NCBI RefSeq assembly: GCF_033807715.1
Contig: NC_084587.1
Coordinates: 16,288,017 to 16,352,016, forward strand
Source: Cololabis saira
Lineage: Eukaryota > Chordata > Actinopteri > Beloniformes > Belonidae
DNA: 64,000 nt
Reading direction: 5' to 3'
The translations under genes were made by a program, and so were the position numbers. This document shows positions 50,640-63,800 of the stretch, one piece after another; the stretch's first letter is position 1, and each line of letters begins with the position of its first letter. Under the pieces are notes generated by a model. The model was not told the origin of the DNA, did not search any database, and worked only from the letters and a program-made list of their open reading frames with translations.

Positions 50640-50731
50640 GTGGTTTCTTCGCTAAGCGTGGCAGCATGAAGATTGTGGACAAGGAAGTGATAACGGCCAA
50701 CTATTGGCTGAGCCTATTGTCAATCAATCAT
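50640..50731 (+). repeat. interspersed repeat shared with 11990-12095
   Basis: CTAAGCGTGGCAGCATGAAG, GACAAGGAAGTGATAACGGC and CTATTGGCTGAGCC match the minus strand near 12 kb. The retroposon at 50732 inserted at its edge. Confidence 0.6.
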
Positions 50732-51106
50732 CTAGCTATCCATCCATCCATTATCTATCACCGCTTTATCCTGCAGGGTCACGGGGTCTGCTGGAGCCTA
50801 TCCCAGTTATTTTCAGGCGAGAGGCAGGGATTACAACCTGGACAGGTTGCCAGTCCATCGCAGGGCCACATATACAGACAAACAACCAGACACACTCACA
50901 CCTACGGGCAATTTAGAATCATCAATGAACCTACTATGCATGTTTTTGGACTGTGGGAGGAAACCGGAGTACCCGGAGAAAACCCATGCAAGCACGGGGG
51001 GAACATGCAAACTCCACACAGAAAGGCCCTGCTGGGCCTGGGAGCCGAACCGGGGACCTTCTTGCTGTGAGGCAACAGTGCTAACCACTAAACCACCGTG
51101 CTGCCC
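50732..51106 (+). mobile_element. teleost retroposon-like repeat with 14-bp target duplication
   Basis: CATCCATCCATTATC, GGGTCACGGGGTCTGCTGG, TTTGGACTGTGGGAGGAAAC, CGGAGTACCCGGAGAAAAC and ACATGCAAACTCCACACAGA: one of the most frequent fish interspersed repeats. Flanked by exact 14-bp copies of TGTCAATCAATCAT (50718-50731, 51107-51120), so it arrived by retroposition or a staggered-cut mechanism. Confidence 0.85.
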
Positions 51107-51164
51107 TGTCAATCAATCATATTTGAAATAAATAATAATTGATTTATATAGATTCTGCTGCCCT

Positions 51165-51310
51165 GGTATGTGTTTATTTCTACTGTAAAGTTGGACATTT
51201 TAACATGGGATTCAATTCAGATTGACACATTTTTACAGACACCCTCTAGTGGCCAGTCGATGGAACTACAAGGAATCTTAGTTTGGCATCAACCTTAATC
51301 CAGAGGTTAG
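51165..51310 (+). repeat. interspersed repeat shared with 47270-47530
   Basis: TTTCTACTGTAAAGTTGGAC and CCCTCTAGTGGCCAGTCGATGG correspond to the blocks at 47270-47530. Confidence 0.6.
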
Positions 51311-51482
51311 ATGGTTGGCGCTTGCAAAGTGCACCTCTTCTGGGATTAAGTGGTATTACAAGATGTGCTTTTTTTGCCTCCATGTGGTCAGAAGTGGTGT
51401 TGCTACATAGTGTCTTACATGTATCACAAGTTAAAAAAAAAGTACAAGACGCAATCGACTCATCATTTTACATTTGTAGAGT

Positions 51483-53277
51483 TTTATTCTCAGCGATAGA
51501 TACACTGCAGCCATTTTTGTTTTTGTCTTTTCAAATTTTGATACAGTAAAACATGCCTTTGTAGATATTTATATATGCGTTGTATATGCATATAGCTGTC
51601 ATCACAGAAAAGGGATGCTGATTTTTCAAAGTAAAAGCATACCTGTCACAGTGAACTTGCACTAATTTGCATTATACATTTTCCTGGCTCACAAAGTAAA
51701 CAGTGATAGTGACATAAATACATGTAGGTACATACAGTTGCGATGCTCAGAGCTGTGGATAGTCGCGTAATCGAGCTCTCGACCTGACTGTCTGGCGTTA
51801 CTTTATCTGGCATGAGACTATTCCTGCTGCTAACATCTGCTGCATGTCATAACCTGTACACAGAGAGCATGGAGGTGTTCCCGTCTGACATTCAGGAGTG
51901 CAAAAGCAATTAGTGTAAAATAAACAGTTGTCTTCTTCGCTGACAGACACCAACACACGCTCGTCCACCACATGCACACACAGACTCACTCGCTCTCAAA
52001 CGTGCTGCATACCCGGTTCAACGCTTTCTGATTCAAAAGCTGAACTAATAAAGCTTTTACGTTAAATAAAACATTGAATCCCTGGTCACTTTACCACAAA
52101 TGTCACATCAGAAGTACGCCACTAGAAGAAATGAGAGGATTTTGCTTCAGAGTGGCACATTTTGTGGGACTTCCTCATAAATAAAAGATAGCAGTGCTCC
52201 CTACTAACTTGTAAACTAAATCAAAAATCACAAAATAGCTCTATAATAAGACATCTTCAAACAGCAGAGTGGATGATTCTCTAAAGTTATTCCCCAAAAC
52301 ACTCTCCTCAAACCAGCAGTCAACGCATTCAACACGTGCACAGACAAACCAACATTCAGCACTCACACATTCACATCCATACAAGGAGTCAAGATCAACA
52401 ATTTAAAGCCTAAAAACAAAAGAAAGACACACACGGAAGGGAAAGAAAGGGACAATCCACTGAACGACAAAGCGGTCAAAGCTAGGATCAAACTGACAGA
52501 TGTTGATTAGTCATGCCTGTTCTACGTCACGTGAGTGATTATTAATTCCTAGGCTACAGATGTCGGTAATTTTCAGATTATAGATAATATATAATTACCC
52601 AAGACAGAACACACATAGCCCACAAGAAACACGATGGTAGCAGATAGATTCGGTGTCAATTCAGCCTGGTTTTCGTTTGTGACATATATTGACCACCTGA
52701 AAAAAAAGAAATTTAAAAAAGCAGAGAGGCTAGAACAGTGTGTAAAAGACGTTTCCTTTCCAGTTAGGAATATCTGAGTTGTGAGAGGCAGTGCAAAGTG
52801 AAATACTGTCTTTCATTCTGAGCACCTACATTAACAGCAGTAGCAGTGGGTCTTTACATTTTTGTCATTTTTTGAGTAAGGTTGGTTTTTTATTTTATTT
52901 TACCTTCAGTAGGTCTGTGAACTATCTAATGTGAACTATGTTTTCTTCTTTTTTTGTTGCTCTACTACAAGATCAAGAACAAACTAAAGACAATTTCGAC
53001 ATTCAAAAAAAAAAAAAAAAAAAAAAAAAAATCAGGAAAACGACAAAAGGCTTTCTTTGGTCACAAAAAGGCAAATCAACATGAAATATATGAAAAATAA
53101 GGACCCATATAACTATCAGTCAGGGAAGAAAACTCTTTGTGGACAACGAGATCATCTTCCAGGACTAAAATGGGAAGACTGTGGTCGTTCTGCGGTGCCG
53201 AGGTACACACTGGGATTGCATGTGGCTAATGCTTAGGATTAGCAGGGACGTTAGTGTGGAAAGTGTAACTCAATATT
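51483..53277 (-). other. ank2 3' UTR with candidate polyadenylation signals
   Basis: Noncoding sequence after the ank2 stop. AATAAA on the minus strand (TTTATT on +) occurs at 52889-52894 (short UTR, about 390 nt) and 51483-51488 (long UTR). There is a poly(A) run on + at about 53007-53031. Which site is used cannot be told. Confidence 0.4.
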
Positions 53278-53485
53278 CTACTCTTCGTCCTCCGTTTTGT
53301 CCTCATCATTGTCCTCCTTTTCTTGTTCAGAGCAGCGGTGAAAGAGCTGGTGGAGCTGCTGCTGGAGATCAAAGGGCGTCGGCCCTTGTCTGGAGTTGTC
53401 CGTTAGCTCCACGAGGACATGTTTGTGCTGCCCAGCTCCCTTCACTACCGTCCGTCTGAGGGTGCGACCTTTAGGCATGTGGGCC
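53278..53485 (-). CDS. ank2: ank2 terminal coding exon
   Basis: Acceptor ccgcatctctag, phase 2 entry, TAG stop at 53278-53280. Encodes (R)AHMPKGRTLRRTVVKGAGQH, VELTDNSRQGPTPFDLQQQL, HQLFHRCSEQEKEDNDEDK and TEDEE. RTVVKG, then a DLQQxLHQL helix, then an acidic tail match long C-terminal ankyrin isoforms. Confidence 0.9.
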
Positions 53486-54758
53486 CTAGAGATGCGGCGG
53501 AGAGAGACGGAGCACACCGTTAAAGACCTCCTTCTTGGATGCGATGAAGACACAAGGAGCAGCAGCATAAACTAAATGTTTGCTACCAGATGAACACACC
53601 CTCGTCCATCCTCTCCTTCCAAGCAAACTGGAAAAACTGTGGTGTCAGTTCAGGATGCACATAAATACATTTACATCATGCTTTGTAAATCCAGCATTTA
53701 GTAAACATGCACAGTAACTTAATAGAGGCTTCCTAGAAGCAGAAACCTCAAGTTTATAAATGCATGCATCCATCCATCCATCCATCCATCCATCCATCCA
53801 TCCATCCATCATTTATACGTCATGGGGCTCAGCTCGCCAGTTTATAAATGTATGATACACAATTAATTTACATGCCTCTACACATTTATTCAAAGATTTC
53901 TTTTAGTCCCATTCCCTCAATTAAATATGGTTCTCACAGGAAAGTCCCAGCAATGAGACAGTTATTGAATTAAACTTCTTACAGACTTCATTTTGATCGC
54001 TTGACTGTGTGTCTCCTTAATTACTTGGAGGGTTTTTTTTTGTCAGTAAACAAACCATGCAGTGGCAAAACATCCGGTGGTGATTAATACATTTGTGATC
54101 TACTAAATCCATCTACAATAAGGGTGTCTCCAGTTCTCCTGTTTTAGATGTCCCTCTGCATCAACATACTTGACTCAAATGAATGAATTATCAGCTGCTT
54201 CTTCATTCATTCAGTCATTCATTTTTATTTCCTAACATTAAAATGGGCTTAAGCAAACATTTGATTCAGTCAATGTTCTTTCCAAGATTAAGTGACATCA
54301 TTCACTGTCTGACGACCTTGTCACTGCTATAAATACTGTGCAAAATGAGCAGACTTTAGTCACTATTAGTGAGTTTGTTGCACTTAGATATTCACACTTA
54401 TATTAAGTCCACTCACACAAAATATCAAAAAGAGGCACTGCATCTCAAACCCACACCCATCCACACACCTCCTGACCACAGTTCCATCCTCTTTGACAGT
54501 TTCTCTTTCTACCACACGGGGGAGCTCTGCGCTGCCGCAGAGTCCTAAATAACTCAGTGCCTGGTGGCAGAAAATGGAGAAATGGGAACGAAAAACTTTA
54601 GAGGGGGGTTGAAATTTAGCTGCATTGATGGTAAATCCTCAAACATAAACATTCCTAGCTTATTTAGAAAACTTTGACATACTGCGAAAAACTATAATGG
54701 AATATATTTAAACTCCATGTCTACATGGCAACAGCCACATTTGTCATATTATATATAG

Positions 54759-54821
<63 letters not shown>

Positions 54822-57800
54822 TTTTTATTTTTATTTCTTTTTTAATAAATTTGCAAAAATTTCTACATTTTGTGTTTTTTTTCTGTCAAGATGGGTTGCT
54901 GTAATGGCTTCAATGAAAGAATTGAGAACTTTCCGTACCGGTACCCACTGTATATGTAGATACATACAGATGTTCAATTTAATGTCAGCAACAAAGCTGG
55001 GATCAGGAGAATAAAAAGCACAAAAAAACAAAACACTGCAAAATGAATAAATACATAAAAAAAACCTTTAAGGACTTAGATGATTTGCCAACCATATATT
55101 AATGGGTGTGTATGCTTGTAAATGTCTGTACAATGAACACTCAACCTCTCACTACTGTATTGCCTGTATGATCTGATAAATATGCACTAAGGAATGATGA
55201 AGAGGATGCTTTTAACAAACCTGTTTGAAGTCATCTTGGGCTGAGGGGAGGTCGGAGGCCAAAGATGGATCACCCTGGGAGGTCATCGTTCTTTCAGCCT
55301 CCACCACTGTTGTGTTTTCTGTGTGAGTGACCTCACAAGCATCAGCTGTCTGCTGTCGTGAAGACAGGAGACTGTCGGGTTCGACAAATGTCACCTAAGT
55401 AAAAATAAAAAAGGGATTTCACATACTTTATATACAACCAAGAAAGCAAATGTTCTTGTGTATATAAGAATATTAAACGTTGTTGATCGTGATGATGCCC
55501 ACCCACATACAATAATGTGCAGTAAATGTACCTCTGTGTCATCCCCTTCACTCTTTACTACAGTCCGCTTCACCACTTTGGAGTAGCCGTCCCCCTCTGC
55601 GAGAGGGGCGGACCCCTGAGGAGCTCCCTCTGATGACATGTCGTCGTGCTGCACGCCATCCATGGAAACACACTTTTGGATGATTTTTCGGGTAACCTGA
55701 GCACATTGTGTTCATAAATCTTCAGGTAACAAGTACTCATTCAGCAGAGGTGTCAAAAGTATTCACATTCATTACTCAGGTAGAAGTATAGATACTAGAG
55801 TTTAAAAATACTCCTGTAGAAGTTGAAGTATTATCTCAAGTTTTTTACTCAAGTAAAAGTATAAAAGTACTGGTTTCAAAACTACTTAAAGTATAAAAGT
55901 AAAAGTAATGTAACGGGGAAAAACCATTAAGGACAAAAGCCATTGAAAATGAATGCATCTTAGTATAATGCAAATATATTAAAGAACCATATATGTGTAC
56001 TTTTGAGCATTAACATGTGTTTCAGAGAGCAGGAGATATGATGACTAGTTGCCTATAAGTATTGTAATGGTGCAAAAAGTCAAACTTCAGAGGCATGTTA
56101 TCATTTATCCTAACTTTTATAGGAATGTACATCCAAGTTTAGTTGCAGGAATCTGAGGGAACGGATGAAAGAACAAAACTGGACAAGAATATCTGAAACA
56201 ACCACAACCAAATTCACTCTATCCGGATGGAGCAATTTAACTGGATAGTTTTTTTTAAAGGCAGAAATGAAATAGAGTAACGAGGCTGTTTTTAAAATGT
56301 AAGGAGTAAAAAGTACAGATAATTGTGTGAAAATGTAAGAAGTAAAAGTAAAAAGTTGTCTGAAAAATTATTACTCCAGGGAAGTATAGATAACCAAAAT
56401 TTCTACTTAAGTAAGGTAACAAAGTATTTGTACTTCGTTACTTGACACCTCTGTCATTCAGACACTGCAAACAGCAAATGGTTTACCCTTACGTTCACTG
56501 ATCACTTTATTAGGTACAACTGTTGCTTTTTACTCTAATCAGCCAATCACATGGCAGCAACACAATAAATGTATGGATATAGATATGGTAAATACAGCCA
56601 AATAAAGTTACAAACCAAACATAACCCCAACCCTGAGCTACAGCCTCATATTATGCATCACTTAATCTAAAACCCCCTGTGTCAAATAGAGCAGCAATGT
56701 TCTACAAATGCAACTTGTACAAAACAACAGGTTAAATAAGAGCATGAGTATGAGAATGACTTTACCCTTCTGACAACTATGTGCCCATTTTCATCTGTGT
56801 ACTTCTCCTCTGTCACTGATTGAGTGGGGAGGTAGGCCATTTCATCAGCCTGTAAGAGAAACAGGACAAACAATAATTAGATTGCCTTCCCAGGTCTAAG
56901 TGACCTTGTTTTTAATTCTCTGTTTAATGGCAACAGATGTTAGAGAGAAAATAAGACATCAAAGTGGTGCTTTAGGTGACTTTCAACAAGGAAAAACAAG
57001 GGGTTATGTTTCAAAGAAACCAACAAAGACGTGCTCAAAGCAGCAGAAAAAAACTCCAACGGGATTCAGCCATCTGTGCAAATCAAGTTGCAGGTTATGT
57101 CTGGTTTCCCACATTTTCCCTCGTTCTGAGAGGATTAAACACACACCGAGACAGGTGTTGTCAGACCTTGTATTCATGCCGAATTAGAACACCATCAACC
57201 ACACCGGATCGGATACCTGAATGATAAACCTCCGTCGTATTATTCTGGTTGTCAAAAAGTCATCGTCTGAACTCTCAGACGTTGATCCAAACCCTGCAGC
57301 GATCTCCTGAGCAACCAAAAAATATCGGTTCAGATGTAATGAATGACAATAAACCAAATAAATGCCATGTTTGCAGCAAAGCAAGCAAAACCAGCATGAC
57401 ATGCTGCACTTTCCAAGGTGTTGAATGTCACGGTGTTACTTTGGAAAGGCACAACATGGCAGTCTGCTTGAAAAGCATTTGTAAAAAAAACATCATGCTT
57501 TATGAGAAAAAGTTATGAGAAAAAGAAAAGTATTTTATGTCATCCTTTTGCAATTAAGGTGAAGAGACATGCTGAATTAGGATTGGTTATGTCTGAAATC
57601 AAAAGAAAATGAAAGGTACAGGGAGTTTCAGATCCCATTCGCGTGGCCAGAGGGTCAGAGGGTTAGCAGTCATTCCTTCTTGAAGCGGATATATTATTTG
57701 GTGAAGCTCAGCTCTGGGGGAAAAACTTGCAGGTTTTTACGAGGTCTCAGCTTACCCTTCTTAGAGATTTTTTAACATCAAATGTTTCAGGTAGTTGTGA

Positions 57801-60800
57801 ACCCTCACACATGATAAATTCTTCATCTGATGTCTCTGAGAAGTGTTGTGGTTCTTCGCTTTCTTGTTTTACACCATGAGACGGCTCATGACTGAAAGAA
57901 GCATCTTCATAATCTTCACTTCCAGAAGATAAGAGTACTTTTTGACTTGCCCTTTCTCTCACTCCAATGTGACTGAGTGTATTCTGGGTCTGACCAGCAC
58001 TTGATGTAGCTGTTGTATCAAGTCCATCGGGTTCGGTCTCAGAGAGGTCTGACACTCCTTGCTTGCAGTCAAAGTAAGGTTCTGGGTCTGAATATCTTAA
58101 GGTCGGGCTGTCTGGTCCACTGTGTCCCCCCTCATCATATCCTGGAGGTGTGTGTGTACAGGCACAGGTACAGTTCTCTGCATACGCTGATGGGATACTG
58201 TACTCTTCATCAGAAGTTGATGAAGTCATCCCAGTCTTTGTCTGGGCCGATGGAGAATGATGGCCCAAACCTTCATAGCCAAGTGGAGGTGGGGTTTCTT
58301 CTGAGCGGTCTTCACAGGTCCTTGGCCCTTCCTCATCAGAGGACATCTCAGGATATGGCGCCAGCTCCTCAAAGCTGAAATGTCTTGCAGTTGTAACTGT
58401 GTCAGGAGTCAAATCGGTTAGAGATTGAGAAGAAAGGGTTTCAAAGGAGCCTCCATTGCATAAATGATGATCTTGGAGATTCTCTGCTGGCGTTTCTTCT
58501 GTCACACCCCTTGGCTCACTGGATTGAGGTATTGAGCCCTTTTGACTTACGTCACTTGTAAAATCTTCTCCACAAAGGTTTTTCTCAGGTACCTCAGGTG
58601 CTGAAGGAATCGATTCAATTGCGTTTGTAGAATTTATGCTAGACTGAAAAACATCAGAGCTCACTTCAAATCTTTGGGGAGATTTGGGGCTTGAACTGGA
58701 TTCAGCGGGGAACACAACGCTCGAGTCGTATGTCTGTGTTTCATGGCGAGTGACTGCTACATTTGTGTTATCTTCTGGAAGCTGTGCAATAGGTGACATG
58801 TCGTTTCTGAAGGTATTGCAATGTTCTGGAGGGCATTGATCACCAGGTGAAAGATCTTCAAACTTGTACGTTTCATTAACTGCGGGGCTGTCATCAGGAA
58901 ACTCTGGCAAAGGCGGGTCAAGCGTCTCTCGTTTAAGTGCAAGTTTCATCTCCTTCAGGTCAGACAGAAGTTGGTCAAGCTGAGGTGACCCAGATGCCGG
59001 AGATGCGTCTGAAGACATGATAGTTTCTAAATCTGGACTGCCTTCTGAGTCTGGTGTCATCAAACTTGGTTCAACTAAGCCAGGGTCTTCGCTTTGTTTG
59101 GGTAATGAGCGCTTTTCATCTTGTTCTGAGGATAAGCGACTTTGACAAGTCAAAGAGACGTCGTATGGGGTGTTACCTAAGTCCAAGGTGCACGGAATCA
59201 CTAATTCTTGTTTTGCGCTGGGAAGTGTGTTTGAATCATGTGCCAAAGATGGTGCCTCCGTTGGAAAGCAATGCCTTTCTCCTAAATCATCTTTCTCTTT
59301 TGATGGGGAAAAAATGGTCTTGCAAGATGCAGATGGTACCTGAAAGAAATACAACGGGTGAGGGAATAAATGACAGTGGAGCGATGGAATGAATGGTGTT
59401 GAAATGAGTCTTGGATAAAACATGCACTTGGCACAAGCAGGTCATCATTTTAAACATGATGCTCCCACATGCATACATCTTGTGACAAATGATTGACGCA
59501 TACAAACAATGGAAATGAAAGGAGTAATCGAAACCCCTTGACCTCAACCATGAGGGAATTATGATGTGAGGGACATTTAACTTGCATTGTTTGAGGTCCA
59601 CAGATAACACAGTCAGTGTGGTTACGTGCAAATCTAAATCAAGCTATTGGCAACCATTTAGCTAAGGATTAAACTTGAGTTTCCGAGAAATCCAAGTATA
59701 CATGTGCAAGGAGACAAGCGATTATTGAGTGAGGTGCGTTCGACTCCGCAATGGCAGGTGGCGCCACAAACTTTTGCGTTGGTGTTCTTCCGGTTAGTTA
59801 TTTGTTGTTTGTCTTCTTCTTCTCCTACTGTGATGATATTCTGGTTTTCGCAGTGTCATGACTTCCCGGGGCAGTCATTGGCACGAATAGTTCGATCTCA
59901 AGAGCTTCAGTTCGGTTCAACTACAGCCCGGCTAAGGTGTATACATGGCTTTTAAAAATTCGATATCGGTCAGATTAAGGCAAAAATTCGACTTTCTGTT
60001 AGTGCATGTAAACGTACTGAGTCAAACGGGGGGACAAATCAGTGTAAACAACTTCTGAATTAACATCTCAGCCCTGTGATAAATTATATTCTATCCTGGT
60101 GGCAGTGGCCTCTTTTAGGACGACAAAGGCGCCGTAGCGCAGTTATGGTATCGTTGTAAATCACAACCACTCTAGAAAGTGAGAGTGGTCACACCAGAAG
60201 CATTGAGGTGCAATTTAAAAGTGTCCCAGAAGCAGCCGTCCACTCTGTCCTGGTAAAGTTTCGCGATAAGTCTATTTTAGATTTAGCAACTTACACACTA
60301 CACATCAAGCTGGCAGTAAGTAGGAAGCTACACAGGGATGGCATCGAAAACCTTTTCTAAAATAAAACATCATCAGCCGGCTCCAACTAGAACATCAAAG
60401 GTACATTAAAGGAATATTCCAGAATTAAAACCACCCTAGGTCTATTATCAGATGGAAAGGAAGATAAACCTACATGTATTTTTGGGAGCAAAATACAGTC
60501 AGCTAAAGCAATTTTAAGTTAGAACACAATATATGTTTTGCAGAAAAATGGCAAATAATATTAACCATGGCGGAAATAGACTTGTATCAACTCTAATTCT
60601 AAACCACTGACAAGACTCAAAAATGCCATTCCAATTACATGATGTTGTGGATAGGGGCCTTGCAGACAGACAAATTAATGGCCTTTACTTTGATATAAAT
60701 TGATCAGTGCTTATATATTTATGACAATACTGGAAGGAGGATTGTTTCAACTCTCCTCTCCAAGTCAGGAAATACTTGTACATCCTATTATAATACACTT

Positions 60801-63800
60801 GCTGTGTGCAGATTACCGAATTGCAGCAGGAGAAACTCATCAAATGAACAGTCAAGAAGTTAAGAAAAAGGTCAGCAGTAGGGGATAATATATCATTTAC
60901 CACATTTAATTTTACAACTAGACTGAATTCTGGGCTGAACCTATATACGTACGTGATTGAAACTCTCCTTTACCATTGGAGAGGTACGTCTAAAACATCC
61001 TTGACGTGTTTTTCATGGAAATGTGGGAGCATGTGCTTTACTAGGGGGAAGGAGCATGACAAACAGCACATGCCACTCACTGTCTCAAATTAAAGCTTTC
61101 ACGGCTGTTAAATATTGTAGGAGCACAGTCAACGATGGCAGAATTGCAGAAAATTTCAATAGTCGTGTCACTTCCACAGAACCACGGTAACTTCCATTAG
61201 TTCTGCTTCAGCACAGGATTATTCCGTGTCCTTCAATGCAAACAAGCCACACCAAGACACTAAAGCCTGTTTTGTTATTAGTGGAAGCTGGAGGAGCATC
61301 TACGACATCCACACTCGTCTGTCGCCATGGACTACGGAGCTTTAGAAACCAACACTGCACTCACTGACAAGCAAGAGCTTCTGCACTCTTACCGACACCA
61401 GGGAGGCTTTTTCTCGTCTCGTTGCTCAGGGATTTTCTGTTCATGGTCTCAGGGAAACAAATCTTGGGTGGAAGTCATCTCAGTTCATACACAAGGGGGT
61501 GATCATTTTCTGATTCTTCCTTCACTCGTTCGTGGACAGCATCTTCAAGCCAGTCAGCATGGTGAAGCCATTTGTTTGGTTCTACAGATGGCATGCAACT
61601 CAACTTGGTGCAAAACTGTCTAGTAATGTACGATTTGACACAAGAGAGTCTCACACTTGTTGGTGACTAAGAAATATAGTGAGTAAAAATTACTGCTCAT
61701 TTAGTTTTGATAAGGGAGGTCCTATTTCAGTTGTCCCCGTTCATCTCATTGGTATTTTAAAATACGGATCTGTTATCTTAGATCAGTGATTCTCAACTGG
61801 TGGGTCGCGGACCCGATTTTTAGTAGGTCACGGCCCTTAGCCACATGGTAAAGGTAAAGCTCTTTTTGGAAGTACTTCTCACCTGCAGTTGTTTGGATCC
61901 TAACAGAAAATAAATTTAAAAAAAGAAGGTTTGTCTGGGGTTTGTGGCTTTCCTGTTCTTATTTTTTACTTTTTTTTTTAATATATTTTGAGGATTTCTC
62001 AGGGTTATTTAGAGGATTTATTTATTTAGAGGATTTATTTACTGCACATAAATTAAGGAAAAGCAAACATAATTTATTTCAAAGACTGCACTAACTCCCC
62101 AACACTATATAGTAACAATATGTGATGGCACATTGTTGGAGGACATTTAGAATTCAGTGTCAAACACTGTGAATTTAGGGCTATCTTTTAATTCTTTATG
62201 GGTTTACCAGGGTCGGAGAGCATTTTAACTCAATCATGAAATAAAATAACCATCAACCGGATACTTGTGATATTTGAAATCATGGTAGCGTTAACTCTGA
62301 AAGTTATGACATATTTTAGAAATAGTGTTGCTGTTTCAATCAGCATGGGCGTGCTGAGGATAAAAGCCCCAGAAGAAGACCCCTCTGTGAACTGATGGAC
62401 AAAAGTCCTGAAAGCTTTCGTCATTAGAGCAATGAAAACTTTACCAAACCCTTGAAAACTGTTGGTGCCTTAAATTTCATGTTGTCACATTTTTGTGGTG
62501 CAGTATACAAAAGCGGTTAGTTTAATCCTGTTCAGAATCTCTTAAAGTTAATGTCAGGCAAACCCCTACAGTACATGCTAGGATACGGCTGATATTTTTT
62601 ACAGAAGCTTTGTTAAAAACATGTGAAGAGCTTGAGAAATATCAGGTTCTGAAATACGGAGTTAAATCATTAAAAATGTCGTTATTTTTGTGTAAAGGAT
62701 TTCTTTAATTGTGTACAGATCAGAAAGTCAGGCTCAAAGGAGCTTTCTGACCTCTCAGCTTAATCATACCTCTAACTTCTAGCTAACTCGAATGAAAGAA
62801 GATTAGAAGTTTTACAATTCAGGACACAACAGTTAATATTCTAGTCTTACAAGGGTTTAAAAATGAAGTGTAATTAACTTTATATGGAAAGTCCTGAACT
62901 AGAAAGTGACAAATGCTTTTGTCATTTTCAGCATTTGTGATTTGGTTCACAGAAACTCAAGTTTCGTTCCAAAGGCGAGCACACTTCATGTGACCTGGTG
63001 TGTGTATGTTTGGACTGGTTGGTTTCACTCCCTTTTGGCTTTCAGAAGACTAAAAACTTCAAGATTTGCATCAACTGCTCAGACTTTTGCAATCGAAGAG
63101 ATTTATTGTTTTCAGCTTCTGTTTCAAATTTCATATGTGCATAGATTTGTTTATAAAACATAATCCTCAAAGCCTATATTTCAAATAAAGTCTGTTCATA
63201 TGTATGAATATAGGTTACATAGTGAAAATTGGCATAATATTGGGTAATATATCAGTATAATGCACAAGTATAATGTTTTAATTGTGGTAACTCTGGTAGC
63301 TGAAGACTGGTACATTTGGGGAAAGGTGGAAAAATTTAGCAACACATTCACATTTGGAAGAAATTTCAGATGTCCGCTTGTCTACTGCTGTGATGTTTAA
63401 GTGGATTCAGGACATGTCAAGTTGCAGTAAAAACATTTTCCCTTGTAAGCTGGATCATACACGTGTGACATGAGGGAAGGTCTGCATCTACCGTGAGACT
63501 GATGGAGAGAAGCAAAACTGTCGGATGATGACTGTTTACATAAGACAGTGGCAGACTTCACAATATCTGCACATGCAATAGTTCTGTCAAGAGACACCTG
63601 TGAGGAGGCAGCTGCACTTGATTTTAACTGTGAATCTGAATCTGGTCTACGACCATGAAGACTACTGTCAAGAAGGGAGCCAAGATCCTCACCATCTGAT
63701 GATGCTGAGGGAGGTGAAACTGCTTTGTTTTCACAATAATGCAAATAATAGTCACAATATGTATGACTCATTTGACAAGATGTCATGTTAGGAAACAAAG

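Larger units (their letters stand above)
49281..51482. other. intergenic stretch between camk2d and ank2
   Basis: Apart from the repeats at 50640-51310, only AT-rich sequence and short chance frames are seen. It separates the distal camk2d AATAAA from the distal ank2 polyadenylation candidate by about 2.2 kb. Confidence 0.6.

Noticed and set aside
58013..58378. 121-codon plus-strand frame
   Set aside because: Antisense shadow of the long ank2 exon.
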